DNA of 64,000 nucleotides from Endomychus coccineus (GCA_958510875.1 OY294067.1:99678010-99742009); one strand, 5' to 3'; counted from the stretch's first letter, positions 1 through 12,668 are shown. Program-made: numbers and translations. Notes: generated by a model from the sequence alone, not told the origin.

Positions 1-871
1 TTGTATATCACGACAAAAAACGATAATTCTACATTCAAGTTTTATAATTATCGAAGGCTGCATCTTTGTTGCAAGCATTCAAAAGACTGCCTTTAAATAG
101 TGTTCAGACGACAGCTCAAAGTGTCTTAGATTTCATTAGTAATAGAAATGGCATTTCAATAATGACTTTCAATTGCCAAAGTCTAAATAGTCACAAATAC
201 GATTCACAAGATTCAGTTACGAGACAAACAAATGTGTTACTTCTTACCGAAACTTGCATGGCGCATGATAATCCGATTGAAATACCTAATTTCAATTGTA
301 TTGTTCAATTCAAACGAGACACTGTTCCAGAAGGTGGGGTAGCTATTTACCAAAATAATAATAATGTAACTAATATTATGACTCCGAATATTGAAATAAA
401 TATTAAACACGTTAACGATGTTAATGTTAGGCGCTCATTTGTTGGAGATATTTGTGCGTGCTCATGCAAACTTAGAAATGGCCTACACATAGTCATGGTA
501 GTAGCAATTTACATTTCTCCGAATCCAAAATTGGACGAGGTAGAGCATTTTATTCATCGTACTTTACTGGAGTACACTGACGAAGGGTCGAAAATACTTG
601 GTAAAAATGGTTACAAATTTCCACTTATCTTGGCTGGCGATTTCAAGATCAACTTCGCTGATGAAAAATCAGAGCGGTTGACAACTTTTCTTTCGGAAAA
701 ATTGAATTTGAAAATGAATAATGATCCACAAGAATCCACAACAAAATATGGGACCACCATTGACGCGGTATTTTCCAGATATTTAGAGGATATCAAGTCT
801 CAAACTTATGTCTCTTATTACAGTTATTCAGTTACCATAAACCTATAGTTTCAATGATAACAAATTCCTGA
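1..871 (+). pseudogene. Helitron C-terminus with endonuclease/exonuclease/phosphatase domain, 5' part outside window
   Basis: The first codons read LYITTK, which resembles the end of the PIF1-like helicase domain in insect Helitron proteins. One frameshift near position 65 leads into a 260-residue open stretch (66-848). This contains an EEP-type nuclease domain: TFNCQSLNSH near residue 35 (metal-binding Asn), LLLTET near residue 59 (catalytic Glu), GGVAIYQNN near residue 91 and LAGDFKIN near residue 190 (GDxx motif). A second frameshift near 834 shifts the reading to YHKPIVSM, ending at a TGA at 869-871. EEP domains occur in non-LTR retrotransposons and fused to the helicase of some Helitrons. 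The helicase-like lead-in favours the Helitron. The nuclease domain call is firm; the element class is inference. Two frameshifts make it a pseudogene. Confidence 0.68.
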
Positions 872-3060
872 GTAACCTACATGTATTGTAAGATAATAAA
901 AATATTTTAAATGATATTAACTTCTCATTTATTCAATAAAAGAAAAAAAATTGTTTTCTTATCGGTCACCACGCTCAAAAAGTGTAACTTGAATTAATAT
1001 CAAAGAAAAAACTTGAATTAACATATCAAAGAAAAAAAAATACTGCATAAATTAAAAAAAATAAATAATTATAATTGCATAAGTTGAGAAAAAATGCTAT
1101 GCAATAGCTTTACCGCGGCAGTCCCCGAGTGCCACACGTATTTTTTTTTAATTCTCATAATCCTATTTGCAATTTACTACATAACAAGAAAAAATTTCTT
1201 ATAATGTGAATCCACTTATAATACTTGATAATGAGGAAGTCATAAGCCTCGAAACATGTAGTGAATATCCGCAAGTAGGATTGTAAGAACTAAGAGTTAT
1301 AATTTTCAATTATTATCAAAATGAACTCGTATATGGGTAATAACAATTTACTTGTACTATATTCCAAATTTCGAATTTCTAGAGTTCAAACCAGATGAGA
1401 TATTATACTGAAACACGAGGCATTGAGACACCCGATATAATTAAAGGAAAATTAATTGAAGGTGATGATTGAATGAATAATTATACATATATTGCTTTGT
1501 TAACAAAAAACTGTATTTATTTCGTTAAATATCAGTTCATTTATTAGATAAACATTGATTGTAATTTCTTTATTAATAAGTTATTTTTCAAAACCTTTAA
1601 TCATTTAAGGTAGTTGTCGTGAAAAACGCGTACAGTCAGAAAATTCTGAATTTTTGTATATTTGATAAGGACATGATAATACAATTACTATTAAAATTTG
1701 AAGTCAATTGACCGTTTCTAACTCAAGATTCACTTAATTAAAAATCGGTCCATTAACATGGAGAGTATAGGCACTACATAGAGTTTGTACCAGTTTATCA
1801 GTTTTTATAAGAAACTAACTGTCAGAAATTTTTAAAAAACTAACAGTCACTTAATGTTTGTATTCTGAATTGAAAAAAAAAAAATATTGACCGTCTCATT
1901 GTCAAGAAATATTAATTTCAAGTTCAACAATTTATGAGAAAGTATACGTACTAGCGAGTACGTCTCCATGGGTACAGTCTTACACAAAAATTATAGCACA
2001 TTCTGCTACAAGCTCGTGTGCTCTCTGACCGCGCGCATGATACAAGACTTTCTTACAATATTGTACCACGACAACTACCTCAACAAATAAAGCTTGGTTT
2101 CATTGTTAAAATGGATTATCACAAAGTAACGAAAACTCAATTCATATATTATTTATCAAGACATTTTTTCCAAAATCATTTTGGATTTGAATATTTGGTT
2201 TACTTATAGTGTTTGATCCAGCTTATTTTGATCTGATAATATATCTGGAAAAATTCTAGAACTGAATATAGTTGGAACATCAAAGTGAAATTAGCTTGGT
2301 TCATTTGGGTTGGATATTTTTTCTAAAACAAAATCTACTCTACGAGTGTGAATCGACATAATGTAAGAGTATGGCGTTTGAAACATATAAATAGTATGAA
2401 CTATATTAGCAATTAAATTGTACAGTGGTAAATGTAAATTTAAATTTGTGTTTTATTTCTCTATTGCTAATTTTTTAAATGATATTACTTTATACTAGAA
2501 GAACTGTATTTGTTCGTTTGCTATCCGTGTTATGTTCCGTAATTGAACACATTATGATTCTTCAACAATTGCCATCATGTTGAGATATCACAGGTGTTTC
2601 GATATCTACTTGATTTCCTGTTTGCTAAGTGATACTTTCTTTTAATTTTGGTAAAAGTGATGAACTGAAAATAGCTCCAGTTTCAATGTCCGAAAAAAGC
2701 ATTCGATTGTGGGTGCTATTGTCCTTAGTGAACTTAAATTCATTTCAATGTTCATATTTATATGTGAATCCACCTATTTTTCGAATTTGTTTTATTCCAC
2801 GCAATAACATATTCTTTAAAGTTGATGATACATTTAATTGCCATACTAGGATCCTGTTAGTTAAAGTGATTTTCTCTCTAGTAATAAATAGTTTGCACAA
2901 TCCCACCAGCAATCCAATTGTTAAGCTTTACTTCTCAAAATTGTATGCACAAATTATTTCATTACATTTTTAATGATACGTATCATTTTATTCAAATGTG
3001 TCTCCCATGCTGTGACCAACAATATTATAAACAAAAATTGAAAACTCAAAATAAATAAAG
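872..3060. other. AT-rich intergenic DNA without a recognisable gene
   Basis: Open frames here are short, compositionally AT-driven and match no family I know. Positions 1225-1262 hold a stretch of the form TGAGG-loop-CCTCGAAAC, the stem-plus-GAAAC shape seen at ends of Penelope-like elements and some SINEs. It lacks a full CTGATGA core. The region may be the 3' flank of the preceding Helitron. Confidence 0.4.
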
Positions 3061-3064
3061 GCGT

Positions 3065-3480
3065 CCATGTCCCTCAACAAGGCGACATTTTAATGGGATA
3101 TCCCGAACAACTCCGACGTATATCTCTACACCTTAATTCCTATTAACTTTATGCCATCCTCCATCGTAGACCATTCTAGACAGGAGTGCCCAGAAATGCT
3201 CGATTGAATGAGTCTAGGGTGGGCTAGGGGCTTATCGTTTATTGGTATGAATGGTATGTTTTGCTCTCTTAACAAACAGTTTTGAGTGTCTCGTGCGTAA
3301 TGACATGATGCTAAGTGTAGCCAAACGTTACATTGGCTTCAGCATGGTACTGAATAAAATCAGACACTTTGGTCAGACAGTATTGAACATATCGCTGACT
3401 ATCTAGTGTTTCAGCCCTTACTCATCCCACATGAAGCCTGGATACCCATGGAGTGGCAATCGCATACCAAACCAATATTT
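3065..3480 (-). pseudogene. Tc1-type transposase C-terminal remnant
   Basis: On the minus strand, 3240-3150 reads SPP*THSIEHFWALLSRMVY, which aligns by eye with the Tc1 motif SPDLNPIEHxWxxLxRxVY that carries the last catalytic Glu of the DDE triad. The following residues (VRDIPxKxxxLVEGHG) resemble the Tc1 tail around IPxxxIxxLVxSMxxR. The Asp is lost, an in-frame stop interrupts the motif, and the frame shifts at least once. No inverted termini were identified. A second reader should confirm this by alignment; the similarity rests on one good motif. Confidence 0.45.
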
Positions 3481-4440
3481 TAATAAATTCTATCATTTCA
3501 TCCTTTACTACGTGATACGAAAATTTATCGATACTGTAAAACTGAATATTACTATGTTATTATCACTTTTATTGGTAACTTCCGTTATTACTTCATCTTC
3601 AAACGGTATTCAAATACAATTACATAACTTCAACTATAAGTAATCATCGGTAGGTAACAAAGGATTGTCTCAAGGGATTATTATTATAGGATTACATGAT
3701 TGGTTATTACATTCTAATAATGATTCAATAATAAAAACAAAACAAAGACAATGGATAAATACGAAGTTTTTGAGCTGTGATGTCAGGAATACGATTTCTT
3801 TTTTATACGCCAAGCAGGACGCTCATTTTCTATTAGATTTGATGAACATAAAACATGACTTTCCTAAAGGAGATCAATATCTAAAGATCATTTTTTCTAT
3901 ATTGATCATTCCTGAAATAAACAGTTTACATATTATACATTGAGGTAATAAAGGCTCGAAATTAAACTTTCTGGAATCTTGTGGAAATTTATAAACACAG
4001 TACAATACTCTACTTCTCGATGATCAAACAAACCTAATTTATTATTATTATACAATGTATTATATTACGAATTATTGCCATGATTAGCTTCTATATTCTG
4101 CTATTACCATCCGAATCATCATTATTAGAATGTAAGAAGTCACCATGTGATCCTATAGTAATGAACCTCTAGGTTCAAAAATGACCTATCACAGTTATCT
4201 TTTGCTACCTAGCGATGAGCATTTATATTTCAAATTATGCATTTTAATTGTATTTGAATAGCGTCTGAAGATGGGTTATTAACGTTGAATTTCAAGTAAC
4301 GGAAGTTACAAACAAAAGTGATATCAACATAGTATTGTTTATTTTTACAATATCTATCATCAACCAATCAAAGCTGGGATGGACAATTCCGGAGCACTTA
4401 GACCGCTTGATTGGGTCCATTGTGTGCCCCTTGACACAAG
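3481..4440. other. AT-rich sequence, no gene recognised
   Basis: Two moderate open frames (3431-3643 and 3665-3943, +) have no recognisable domain and follow base composition. No repeat structure stands out. Confidence 0.35.
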
Positions 4441-4442
4441 AA

Positions 4443-4908
4443 TCAGTCCAGCATGCCTAAGGCAGTGCCGAAGGTTATGATTTTACATGGACTGATGTCT
4501 CTTATTGCTTCAAGCGACATACGTGTGCTGCCGAGGTGTTGTAGCCTAAGAGAAACCACTGCTGGACATTCTGCTAGGATGTGAGAAGCAGTTTCATCCG
4601 CCTCTCCACATCTACTATAACCTGAGTCTTCAACAATGACCATTGTTTGTAGATGTTTATTCAGATGACAGTGTCCTGTGAGGAGTCCTGTAACCAGTTT
4701 TAAGCCTTTCCTGCCACAGAGAGTAGTTAGAGAGTTTAGGCGAGAACACCCTGATGTGAAGCTTCGCCTGCCTCATGCAGGGGGAACCACGCCAGACCGA
4801 GAGCCACTGTCTATCCAGTAGCTCCTTGAGGGCGTGGAGCCTGGTGGTCGATAAAATTCCGATACTATTTCTACAATATGGACAATATTCAAATATTTTA
4901 TTCCTCAA
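4443..4908 (-). pseudogene. LINE RNase H / zinc-knuckle C-terminus (Jockey/R1-like)
   Basis: The minus strand encodes the end of a non-LTR retrotransposon ORF2. 4908-4690 gives QAKLHIRVFSPKLSNY. A frameshift near 4715 then moves to GLKLVTGLLTGHCHLNKHL, the conserved TGHxxLNxHL of insect LINEs. 4643-4443 gives a zinc-knuckle, CGEADETASHILAECPA (CxxxxETxxHxLxxC). The protein ends at MLD followed by a stop near 4443. Upstream parts (endonuclease, RT) are absent, as expected from 5' truncation. A plus-strand LINE fragment starts about 190 bp away, so two LINE pieces lie back to back. Confidence 0.75.
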
Positions 4909-5099
4909 TTTACTTTACACCAATAAATAACCATTATGCTTGTATAAAATCTGTTCTATAACCGTCGCTTCAAAGCAAACAGCCTACCATCGCTGGCGCG
5001 GGAACCGATGTCTAAAGACTAGAACAGATTATGTTGAAGCCAGAAATATCTACGATCACACAATAAACGCTTCGGCATATAATGCAAAAATGAGATGAA

Positions 5100-6300
5100 A
5101 GCTTGTCGAATGCCCGAATGGCTTCCGTTCATTTTGGACTCATGCGAAAGCAATTAGTCGAAATTTTCCTTCCAGTTCATTCCCATCCCCTAACCAAAGA
5201 TGATGGCACACTGGCTTCTTCACCGGAAGAAAAAGCCAACCATTTGCTGGAATGTTTGTGGCAATTTCCACTTTGGATTCACAAGGGAAGGACCCTTGGA
5301 ATTAAGCGCATTCTGTTTGATCTCAATACCAAATAGGCTGTGGGACCACACGGAATTTCACCTGTCGTTCTCAAGGATTGTACGCCAGAATTAACACCAG
5401 TTGTCTTCAGGTTGTAAACTTGGTGTGTTTGCTTCCAGCTGAAAAATATCTAGAGTCCAACCAATTTAAAAAAATGGAAAGAAGACCCTTCCTATTAGCT
5501 ACAGGCTCATTGCCCTGTTATCTGTGATCTTTGAAGTGATGGAGGAAGCAATCAAAATCGACAGGAGAAATGGAGATCTGATAACCTAGTAGAGTTTAAA
5601 GCAACCAAAACTCTCGTTTCTCTCACAATCCCTAATATGATGATTCGATGATGTCAGGTACAATTATTCCTATGAAGTCTCAGTCATGCTCAGGATCACC
5701 ACCAATAGCACCCTCTCATTTGATAATCATGTGAGGTCCATTGCGAAAACCATTACCCAAAATCTGGGTTTTCTATTCCGTGCCAAGAGTTACTTCACAT
5801 CCCAGCAGCTTCTCATAATCTACAAAGTTCAGATTAGACCTATCGTGAAGTATTGTTACATGCTTTAAGTTCGGCTAACAAATATAAGCTAAAGCTCTTG
5901 GATTATATCCAGAAGAGAGCTATTCGTCTGAATGATGATGTCACACTTACGAATTCATTGACCTCTCTAGAACATCGAAGAAATATGAGCGATCTCTCTC
6001 TTCACCATAGATATTTTCATGGTCAGTGTCATCAGAAATCTCGCCTGTTACTCCACCACAAGAGATTCCAGGTAGGCGGACTGGACGAGCTCAAGCTAGT
6101 AGTCACCCCTTCAGTGTCAAGCTCGAGAACTGCCAAACTTCTTACTACCATACTTAATTTTTCTATCGAACGGCGAAGTTGTGGTCCTCTGTGCGTAAGA
6201 GGTCTTTTCTCATGCATATAACCTCCAAACCTTCAAGGAAAAGTGGAATGCGTATCTCCTCACCAACATTCCACTGCTGGCTCACACGATGTTCTGTGAA
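5100..6300 (+). pseudogene. Jockey/I-like LINE reverse transcriptase remnant, copy 1
   Basis: Degenerate RT-downstream region of a non-LTR retrotransposon, spread over several frames. Recognisable pieces are STLSFDNHVRSIAKTITQNL and LGFLFRAKSYFTSQQLLIIY (5686-5868), then LLDYIQKRAIRLNDD, LTSLEHRRNMSDLSLHHRYF and HGQCHQ (5853-6060). In this family these belong to the thumb/connection part after the catalytic FADD. The 5' half (5100-5680) is weaker and frameshifted, with fragments resembling the region before the palm. Stops and frameshifts make it non-functional. The same family recurs at 7830-8790 (+) and 17440-18480 (-), so three dead copies of one lineage lie within 13 kb. Confidence 0.75.
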
Positions 6301-6998
6301 CATTATAGGTTTTTTTTTCTCGTGTAGTCCAAGTATAAAGAAAAAAATCTTTTGTACCGTCTTGTATATTGCTGCAGATCAAATACATTATTCTATTCAC
6401 ACATCAGGCAGATTTATATGTTTTATGACGTTATGAGAATATTAGTTCAAAAGTCGATGTATTTGAATGTAGCACTAGGGTCATGAAAAAAGTATTTGTA
6501 TTCGATAACAACTTCTCTGTCTCCGTAAATATTATTTTGAAATAAACAAATTTCATGTCATAATATGATATCAAAAACTCATTTTACCTAGTGGATAATA
6601 TCATAAATACAGAAATAAATTTAAATAGTAAACTCGTGTCATTCGATGATGAAAATCTTTTTCCAATTATCCCAGTGCAATTCACTATCAATTGGAAGAC
6701 TTCTAATTACGAATACTACTTTACTTCCAGTACGACAGGTAATGTTAAGCCGAATCTCACTTTGCATAGATCAAAACTAATTTACGTTTAATGATAAATT
6801 CTACAAACAGACCTCTGGGCATCATCATCCCCATTACTAGCCGGAATATTCATGAATCACTTAGAAAATCAAATATTCCTCTCAAAATTTAAATATATGT
6901 TTGTCTACTAACACCATTATGTTGATGATGTGCCATTCTGTTTCACCGGAACAACACATAAACTACATTCACTCCTTCCTTACATAAATGGATATAAT
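6301..6998. other. AT-rich spacer
   Basis: No gene or clear repeat. It separates the LINE remnant from a mariner MITE that begins at 7000. Confidence 0.4.
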
Positions 6999-6999
6999 C

Positions 7000-7759
7000 C
7001 ATACAGGATGTTCCATCTCAGACGAGCCACCCCGTATATTTCTTATCCCATAGTGAGTGGAAAAATCTCCCGAAACACGTCGAATGATTTTGTTTGAGGG
7101 ACATCTTTTGACGTATATTTGAGGTTTGAACGAGCGACCCCCTAATAGGGGGCGCTTCAACCTCTCAAAATTGAATAGGGGAGAGGGGTTGAGTGATATG
7201 TCATTTGAAAGGTCTTGGAAGCCTCTTTACAACGGTGTATGAAAAACGTAAATTTGGTGAACTGTTTTCGCCAAAAATTAATTTTGTTGCTCAAATGCGC
7301 CACCTTGAATATTTTGGTTATTTGTACAATGTACAAGCTCATTTTTATTAAGCCTTTTTTACAAACTTAAACAATCTTCGAAAAATCACATTCGTAAAAA
7401 AATTGAATTGTGTTGTCATGCTTACAATGAAAAAAATTAAATCTGCCTGTTTAAATCAAATGTTCAAATTGTCCTCCATTGACTTCCATACAATGATACA
7501 ATCTTCACTGAAAACCGTCTCTAACATGGTTCGGCATAATTGGAGTTATTTGACACTCATTTACAATTCGTTGGCGTAGTTCGTCCAAATTTTCAGGCTG
7601 AGTCACAAAAATCTTGGACTTGAGATGTCCCCACAAGAAGAAGTCCAGAGGGTTCAGGTCAGGAGATCGGGCAGGCCACTCCATAGGACCTCTTCTTCCA
7701 ATCCAACGACCGGGGTATTGCAAATATACGGGGTGGCTCGTCTGAGATGGAACACCTTG
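7000..7759. mobile_element. Internally deleted mariner/IS630-type element (760 bp)
   Basis: Terminal inverted repeats of about 38 bp are visible. The left end begins CAGGATGTTCCATCTCAGAC at 7000, and the right end is the reverse complement of CAAGGTGTTCCATCTCAGAC. Both ends abut TA, the Tc1/mariner target duplication. The interior keeps only the transposase C-terminus on the minus strand, which joins directly to the right inverted repeat. The N-terminal three quarters of the gene are therefore missing. This is a non-autonomous derivative of a mariner family distinct from the two long-TIR elements at 23.8 and 38.1 kb. Confidence 0.85.
7451..7723 (-). pseudogene. mariner-type transposase C-terminal fragment
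   Basis: The fragment starts abruptly with QYPGRWIGRRGPMEWPARSP and continues DLNPLDFFLWGHLKSKIF, the third catalytic Asp region of insect IS630/mariner transposases (SPDLxPxDFFLWGxLK). It runs through a typical tail (LDELRQRIVNEC). A TGA interrupts it after VRDGFQ, and then RLYHCMEVNGGQFEHLI leads to the natural stop at 7451. There is no start codon: the gene is fused to the terminal repeat by deletion. Confidence 0.82.
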
Positions 7760-7829
7760 TATATAGACTTCACTCTAGAATTAGATAACAACTACTCTCT
7801 GAACTGAATAAATTTCATTAAAAATGAAC

Positions 7830-8790
7830 GTTAATTTTTTCTCTCAGATAGATCAATTCATGTGGGGGTTGTACGAGTAGCCTCCGGTACAACGGCTATC
7901 AATGCTGGTGTTCCACAGGGAACTGTCCTGGCACCAACTTTGTTTCTTCTCCATATAAATGATCTGCTGGAAGGGACAGATGGTCACTACTGTCCCGTTC
8001 ACAGCTTTGCAGATGATTGTCCACTCCATACCGATTTCTCATCTGGAGCCCCTATACCATCCTATGAAGTCAGAGGAGTGAGACAGAGGCAGGCTGACAC
8101 AATTAATGGAGATCTGGCAAAGATTTTGAAATGGGGATCTGATAATCCAGTAGGATTTAATTCAATCAAAATTCAAGCTTGCGTCTTCTCCAGGAAGGCG
8201 GGTCTCACAATCTCTGATATGGTACAACTATTACTATAAAGTCTTCCATATCCATGTTCGGGATCACCACTAACAGCACCGTCACATAGAACGATTATGT
8301 GAGGTCCATGACCGCTTCACAAAACCTTGGTTTTCTATTTCGTATCAAGAGCTTCTTTACATTCCAGGAGGTCCTCATAATCTACAAAGCACTAATTCGA
8401 CCTGTCCTGGAGTACTCTTCACATGTTTGGAGCTCGCTTCCCAAACATATGCTGAAGCCCTTGAATTTTATACAGAAGAGAGCTGTTCGCTCGTTACGAA
8501 GTTCATTAACCTTGCTGGAACATTGTAGAAAGGTGGGAGATCTCTCCCTTTTCTATAGATACTTCCATGGTCGGTGTTCATCAGAAATCTCGCCTATTGT
8601 TCCTCTACGAGAGATTCAAGACAGGCGGACTAGACGAGCTCAAACTAGTCACCCCATCATTGTCAAGCTCGAGACCGGCTGAACTTCTTCCTACCAGACT
8701 TAATTTTTGTACCGAACAGCGAAGTTGTTGCAGGCTTCCCTCTCGTGTAGTCAAAGTATAAAAAAAGACGCAGGTTCCTATTTTTTCCAA
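7830..8790 (+). pseudogene. Jockey/I-like LINE reverse transcriptase remnant, copy 2
   Basis: The piece is 5'-truncated at about 7833, where poly-T meets FLSDRSIHVGVV. The palm follows with GVPQGTVLAPTLFLLHINDL and the catalytic box as SFADD (residues about 57-61 of the 7862-8239 frame), so the Asp pair is kept. A frameshift near 8240-8299 continues to SQNLGFLFRIKSFFTFQEVL, RPVLEYSSHVWSS, FIQKRAVRSL and the C-terminal tail to about 8760. It has the same gene order as the 5.1-6.3 kb copy and preserves more of the palm. Frameshifts and in-frame stops mean it is not functional. Confidence 0.82.
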
Positions 8791-10064
8791 GCCAACTCAC
8801 ACAGATACCACCATAAACACATCTTCAACTACATGAATTAGCAACATACCCTCTTATTCACAGATTAGTTAACTTTACATTGAACAAAAGAAATTTCAAT
8901 CGTTAAAATCGTTAAAAGTGCTTAGTGAACAAAACAAATATCTCGGAGACCAAATGTCACATCGGAACCCGGCGTTTGAAAGGTTTCACAAGACTGCATT
9001 ATTTAGTACAAGGCTTATCGCAATTGAATAAATATAACCGATATTGTACCGGATGTGTGTGTAGCCATAAATCCACCGATTTGAATTTTTCCCAACAAAA
9101 CTTGGTTTAATGTAAAGAGTGAAGCCAAACTAGTTAGGTTCTAAATATGTTACTAGATTTTTAAATTATAACCATAGATATGGACAATTTAATGAACGTT
9201 TCATACTACTAAGCCGTCGCGCGTGATTATAAGGATATGGAGAATATAAAAGATTAAATATATACATACAATACAATGCAATGAGCACGCTGTTTTTTTT
9301 TAATAAGATATGATAATAGAAAGAATTTGGATTCAAAAACGATTCTGAAAAAATTCATTCTTCTTATGTTTATATCCATAATTAACGAATTTAATTATTT
9401 TAGTATTATCTTAAAATATTATTCGTGAAAAAAGGAAAACGATTTTGAATATTCCAAAACAGCGTGCTTTTTTTTATTAGATGCTACACATTTTTCTTTT
9501 TCACAAAAACTATATTCCAAAATAATATCAAAATAATTAAAAGCGATAATTATAAACATAAATCAAACCATAATTTTTTATTTTATGTTAACTCGTTATA
9601 CCAAAAAAATTATTTATGCGACTTTTCACAAATATACACCAATGAATAAGACGTCATAAAGTTTTTTTCCAAACAATCAATTATAAAAAAATAACTACAA
9701 TTGAACAAATTCGAAGTTTTAATATTAACATCATGTTACGATGTGTACTGAATAAGCTTATTTACGTGAACTAATACGAGGATGATATTCATCATCTGCA
9801 GCTGCTCGATAAGGAAAAAAAGCATAGCTCAGTGAAAAAGAAACAAGGCTATAGCTATATAATACCCACAGTAGACGAATTCCTCCACCTGAATTTTTTT
9901 AAAAATAATAAAAACAGCATACGCATTGCATCGTTTGTACTTCCCATATCGTGCGCAATAATCGTAATTGGTCTTGAACGACGTGTTTTACTAATATATA
10001 TTACCAAGTTGAATTGCATAAGTTCATCTCAAATATTTATTGTTTTATACCCTTTTTTCTTATA
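8791..10064. other. AT-rich DNA with a small inverted repeat
   Basis: No gene recognised. AGCACGCTGTTTTTTTT near 9281 and its inverse near 9460 bracket about 165 bp of AT-rich sequence, possibly a small inverted-repeat element. The rest shows nothing. Confidence 0.35.
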
Positions 10065-10290
10065 ATTTATCGAAATATAATGTGAAAGTGATCTTCAAAC
10101 CCCAAAATAAATTGTCTTATATTTTGTTCAATACATATAACGAATAAGTTCAATAAACCTGGAATGTATAAAATTATGCTGTTCATAGTGTGATAACCTT
10201 CACATTGGTACGAGTAGATCAAGTCGTAATATATCTTTCCCATCATATTTTAGAAACAGGGCACACTTTTCTAAATTAAGAAGTAACAAT
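10065..10290 (+). repeat. Old interspersed repeat, copy A
   Basis: This stretch resembles 15495-15755 in the same orientation. Shared landmarks are ATAAATTG-TCATATTTTGTTCA, TTCAATAAACCTG, GTTCATAGTGTGATAAC and AGATCAAGTC. Many substitutions and small indels separate the copies, so the repeat is old. No coding potential and no class assigned. Confidence 0.5.
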
Positions 10291-10971
10291 TTCGCATCAT
10301 AAAAGTGGAGGTTCTAAACTAAACACACTAGAAGCAGTAGGTATAAAAAATTGTGACAGCAAAATTTCAAATGATCAATTGAACTTGTACTACAGCATTG
10401 TTTTCGATGTCTTGATAACATAAAATACTCCACTTACTTACTTAATTATTTTATAACTTACATCGCTTTCCTCAACCCATAGTGCACATCATACTATTAA
10501 TTGTAGAATTGTTCTATTTGTGGGTAACATTTATATTTATAACTTAGTTGATAAGTTGATTAGGTAATGACACTGTGTGACGAAACAATTGTCAGGAAAT
10601 GAACTTAGCAATTCGTTTAAATTGAAATTTTTTGTTTTATTCCACTATTTAACATATTTATGTATCCATTCTGTCTGTAAACCTTACTGTTTAAGAGGAA
10701 CTAATTGTAGAAGTGTATTATTAGATTAGATTCATTGAATTGAGTCAAAGTTAATTGAATTAACTTACATTTGCCTCTTCCAGATATTTGTTAACAAAGC
10801 ATGAAAGCGCAATGAAGACTGAGTGGAGATGGCACGTATTTATTTCCGTGCAGTCACATAAATTTAAAAAAATCTATGCTCCTGTACAATATATTTCGGA
10901 ATATAATGTGAAATTGCCAAGGATATACATCAGAAAGAATAAAAAAATCTAAAGGAGCATGTTCAGGTTTC

Positions 10972-11027
10972 AAACATTTCAAATTAGTTTTAATTATCCA
11001 AACATTTCAAATTAGTTTTAATTATCC
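10972..11027. repeat. Perfect 28-bp tandem duplication
   Basis: A 28-bp unit beginning AAACATTTCAAATTAGTTTT occurs twice with no mismatch at 10972-10999 and 11000-11027. Confidence 0.9.
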
Positions 11028-11756
11028 AACACTCAGTGATGAAAACAGATTTATCATTTTCACCAACATCTCAATTACTAATCATAAGTAAATATAAGTG
11101 AAATAAGTATACTTATTTTAGTTATTTCGAAATAGCGAAATCGATATAGTTGTACCTTCTTTTGAGTTTCCACACAGTCTATTTATTTTCAGTTCCCTAA
11201 TTTTTCATGACAATTCGTTGCTATTATACAAAATTCAGCTGTCTCCATGAAGATATTGTTCCATATAATTCTTCACTGATGAAATGTTAGATATTTAATG
11301 TTTCGAGCTGAGCTTCTGAAGTCAATATGTCTCCTATCATAAAGCTTATGTTTGATTTGATGCCTCTGAAGTTATTTAGGGCTTACGCCTTGAGAGGAAA
11401 CACCACTCACATCTTTTCTGGTACACTCTCAGTGAAACGTGTGAACATCTCATGCTTCTATAGTTTTCGACTGAGCCAGTCACATTGTATTAAACAAGAT
11501 TAATTTCAGGGAAAAGATAAAGACGTAGAGCTTTGTGTCGTATTCGATGAAGAAACATTTGAATATGAATGATTTTATTTTGTTTAATAGTTTGTGCTGA
11601 AATTCATTACTTATGGAAGTTTGACTACTGAAAATGACGTTTTGAATGAATAAAATTCCTATTAATATACCAGGTGATCCATTTTGAATATTCACAAACA
11701 TACATCGGACGGGAAAATGTTTCGAACAAAAGTTTCTTGGTTTCAAGGGCTTCATC
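11028..11756. other. AT-rich DNA, no gene
   Basis: Nothing recognisable except ACCAGGTGATCCATTTTG near 11669. This resembles a degraded mariner-type terminus and may be the outer left end of the palindromic element that follows. Confidence 0.35.
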
Positions 11757-12668
11757 GGATCCTGTCAAAGTAGTAGCAGAACTTCAACAGTCGATAGAAA
11801 ATTTTATTTTGAGAAAAAAGTTCCTATTAACATACATGCACAGACGCTTAGTTTTTGAGATAAGGGTGTTGAAATTGAAAAAAAATTTTCGTTTTTTGCA
11901 AATATCTCCGGAACCGTTTATTGTACAAAAGACAGCTTTTGTGAGCGTTTTCTACTCACAGAAAGCTATGTATTTTTTTTTTACTCATAATTGGTGAAGA
12001 TTTTGAAGGGGTAGGGAGTGTTTTTCTCCCCAATTTCTACGCCACTAGAAAATGTACGGTTTTGAGACAACCATTCAAACCACCAATGTTTTCTACACAA
12101 AAAAGGTACTCCTAGTCATAAGCTCTAAAGTAGACCGTTTTCGAGAAAAATCAACTTCTATTTTGAAAAACATGGTCAATTCTTACTAATTGAACAAAAT
12201 TTATTCAAACGTTAGAACAAGTAACAAAACCAAAAAATTGACCATGTTTTTCAACATAAAAGTTGATTTTTCTCGAAAACGGTCAACTTTAGAGCTTATC
12301 TAAGTATCCTTTTTATGTAGAAAACATTGGGGGTTCAAACGGTTGTCTCAAAACTGTACTTTTTCCAGTGACGTAGAAGTTGGGGAGAAAAACACCCGCT
12401 ACCCCTTCAAAATCTTCACCAATTATGACTAAAAAAAAATTTTTTATCTCACAGAACATAGCTTACTATGAGTAGAAAATGCTCACAAAAGCTGTTTTCT
12501 GTACAATAAACGGTTCTGGAGATATTCGCAAAAAAATATTTTTTTTTTCAATTTCAATCTCAAAAACTAAGCGTCTGTGCATATATGTTAATAGGAACGT
12601 TCCTTCTCAAAATAAAATTTTCTATCGACTGTTGAAGTTCTGCTACTAAAACCTGGGACAGCCTGTAT
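11757..12668. mobile_element. Foldback (snapback) element, about 0.9 kb palindrome
   Basis: The arms 11757-12181 and 12236-12668 are reverse complements along their length with scattered mismatches; the spacer is only 54 nt. Landmarks are CAACAGTCGATAGAAAATTT on the left against its inverse near 12620, and TTTTTCTCCCC near 12020 against GGGGAGAAAAA near 12383. The right edge reads GGGACAGCCTGTATA, like a Tc1/mariner terminus. There is no coding region. The structure fits a MITE or foldback transposon made almost entirely of terminal repeat. Confidence 0.85.

Noticed and set aside
2629..2973. 114-codon plus-strand open frame
   Set aside because: Hydrophobic, AT-driven composition, no motif, no splice or start context that supports a gene.
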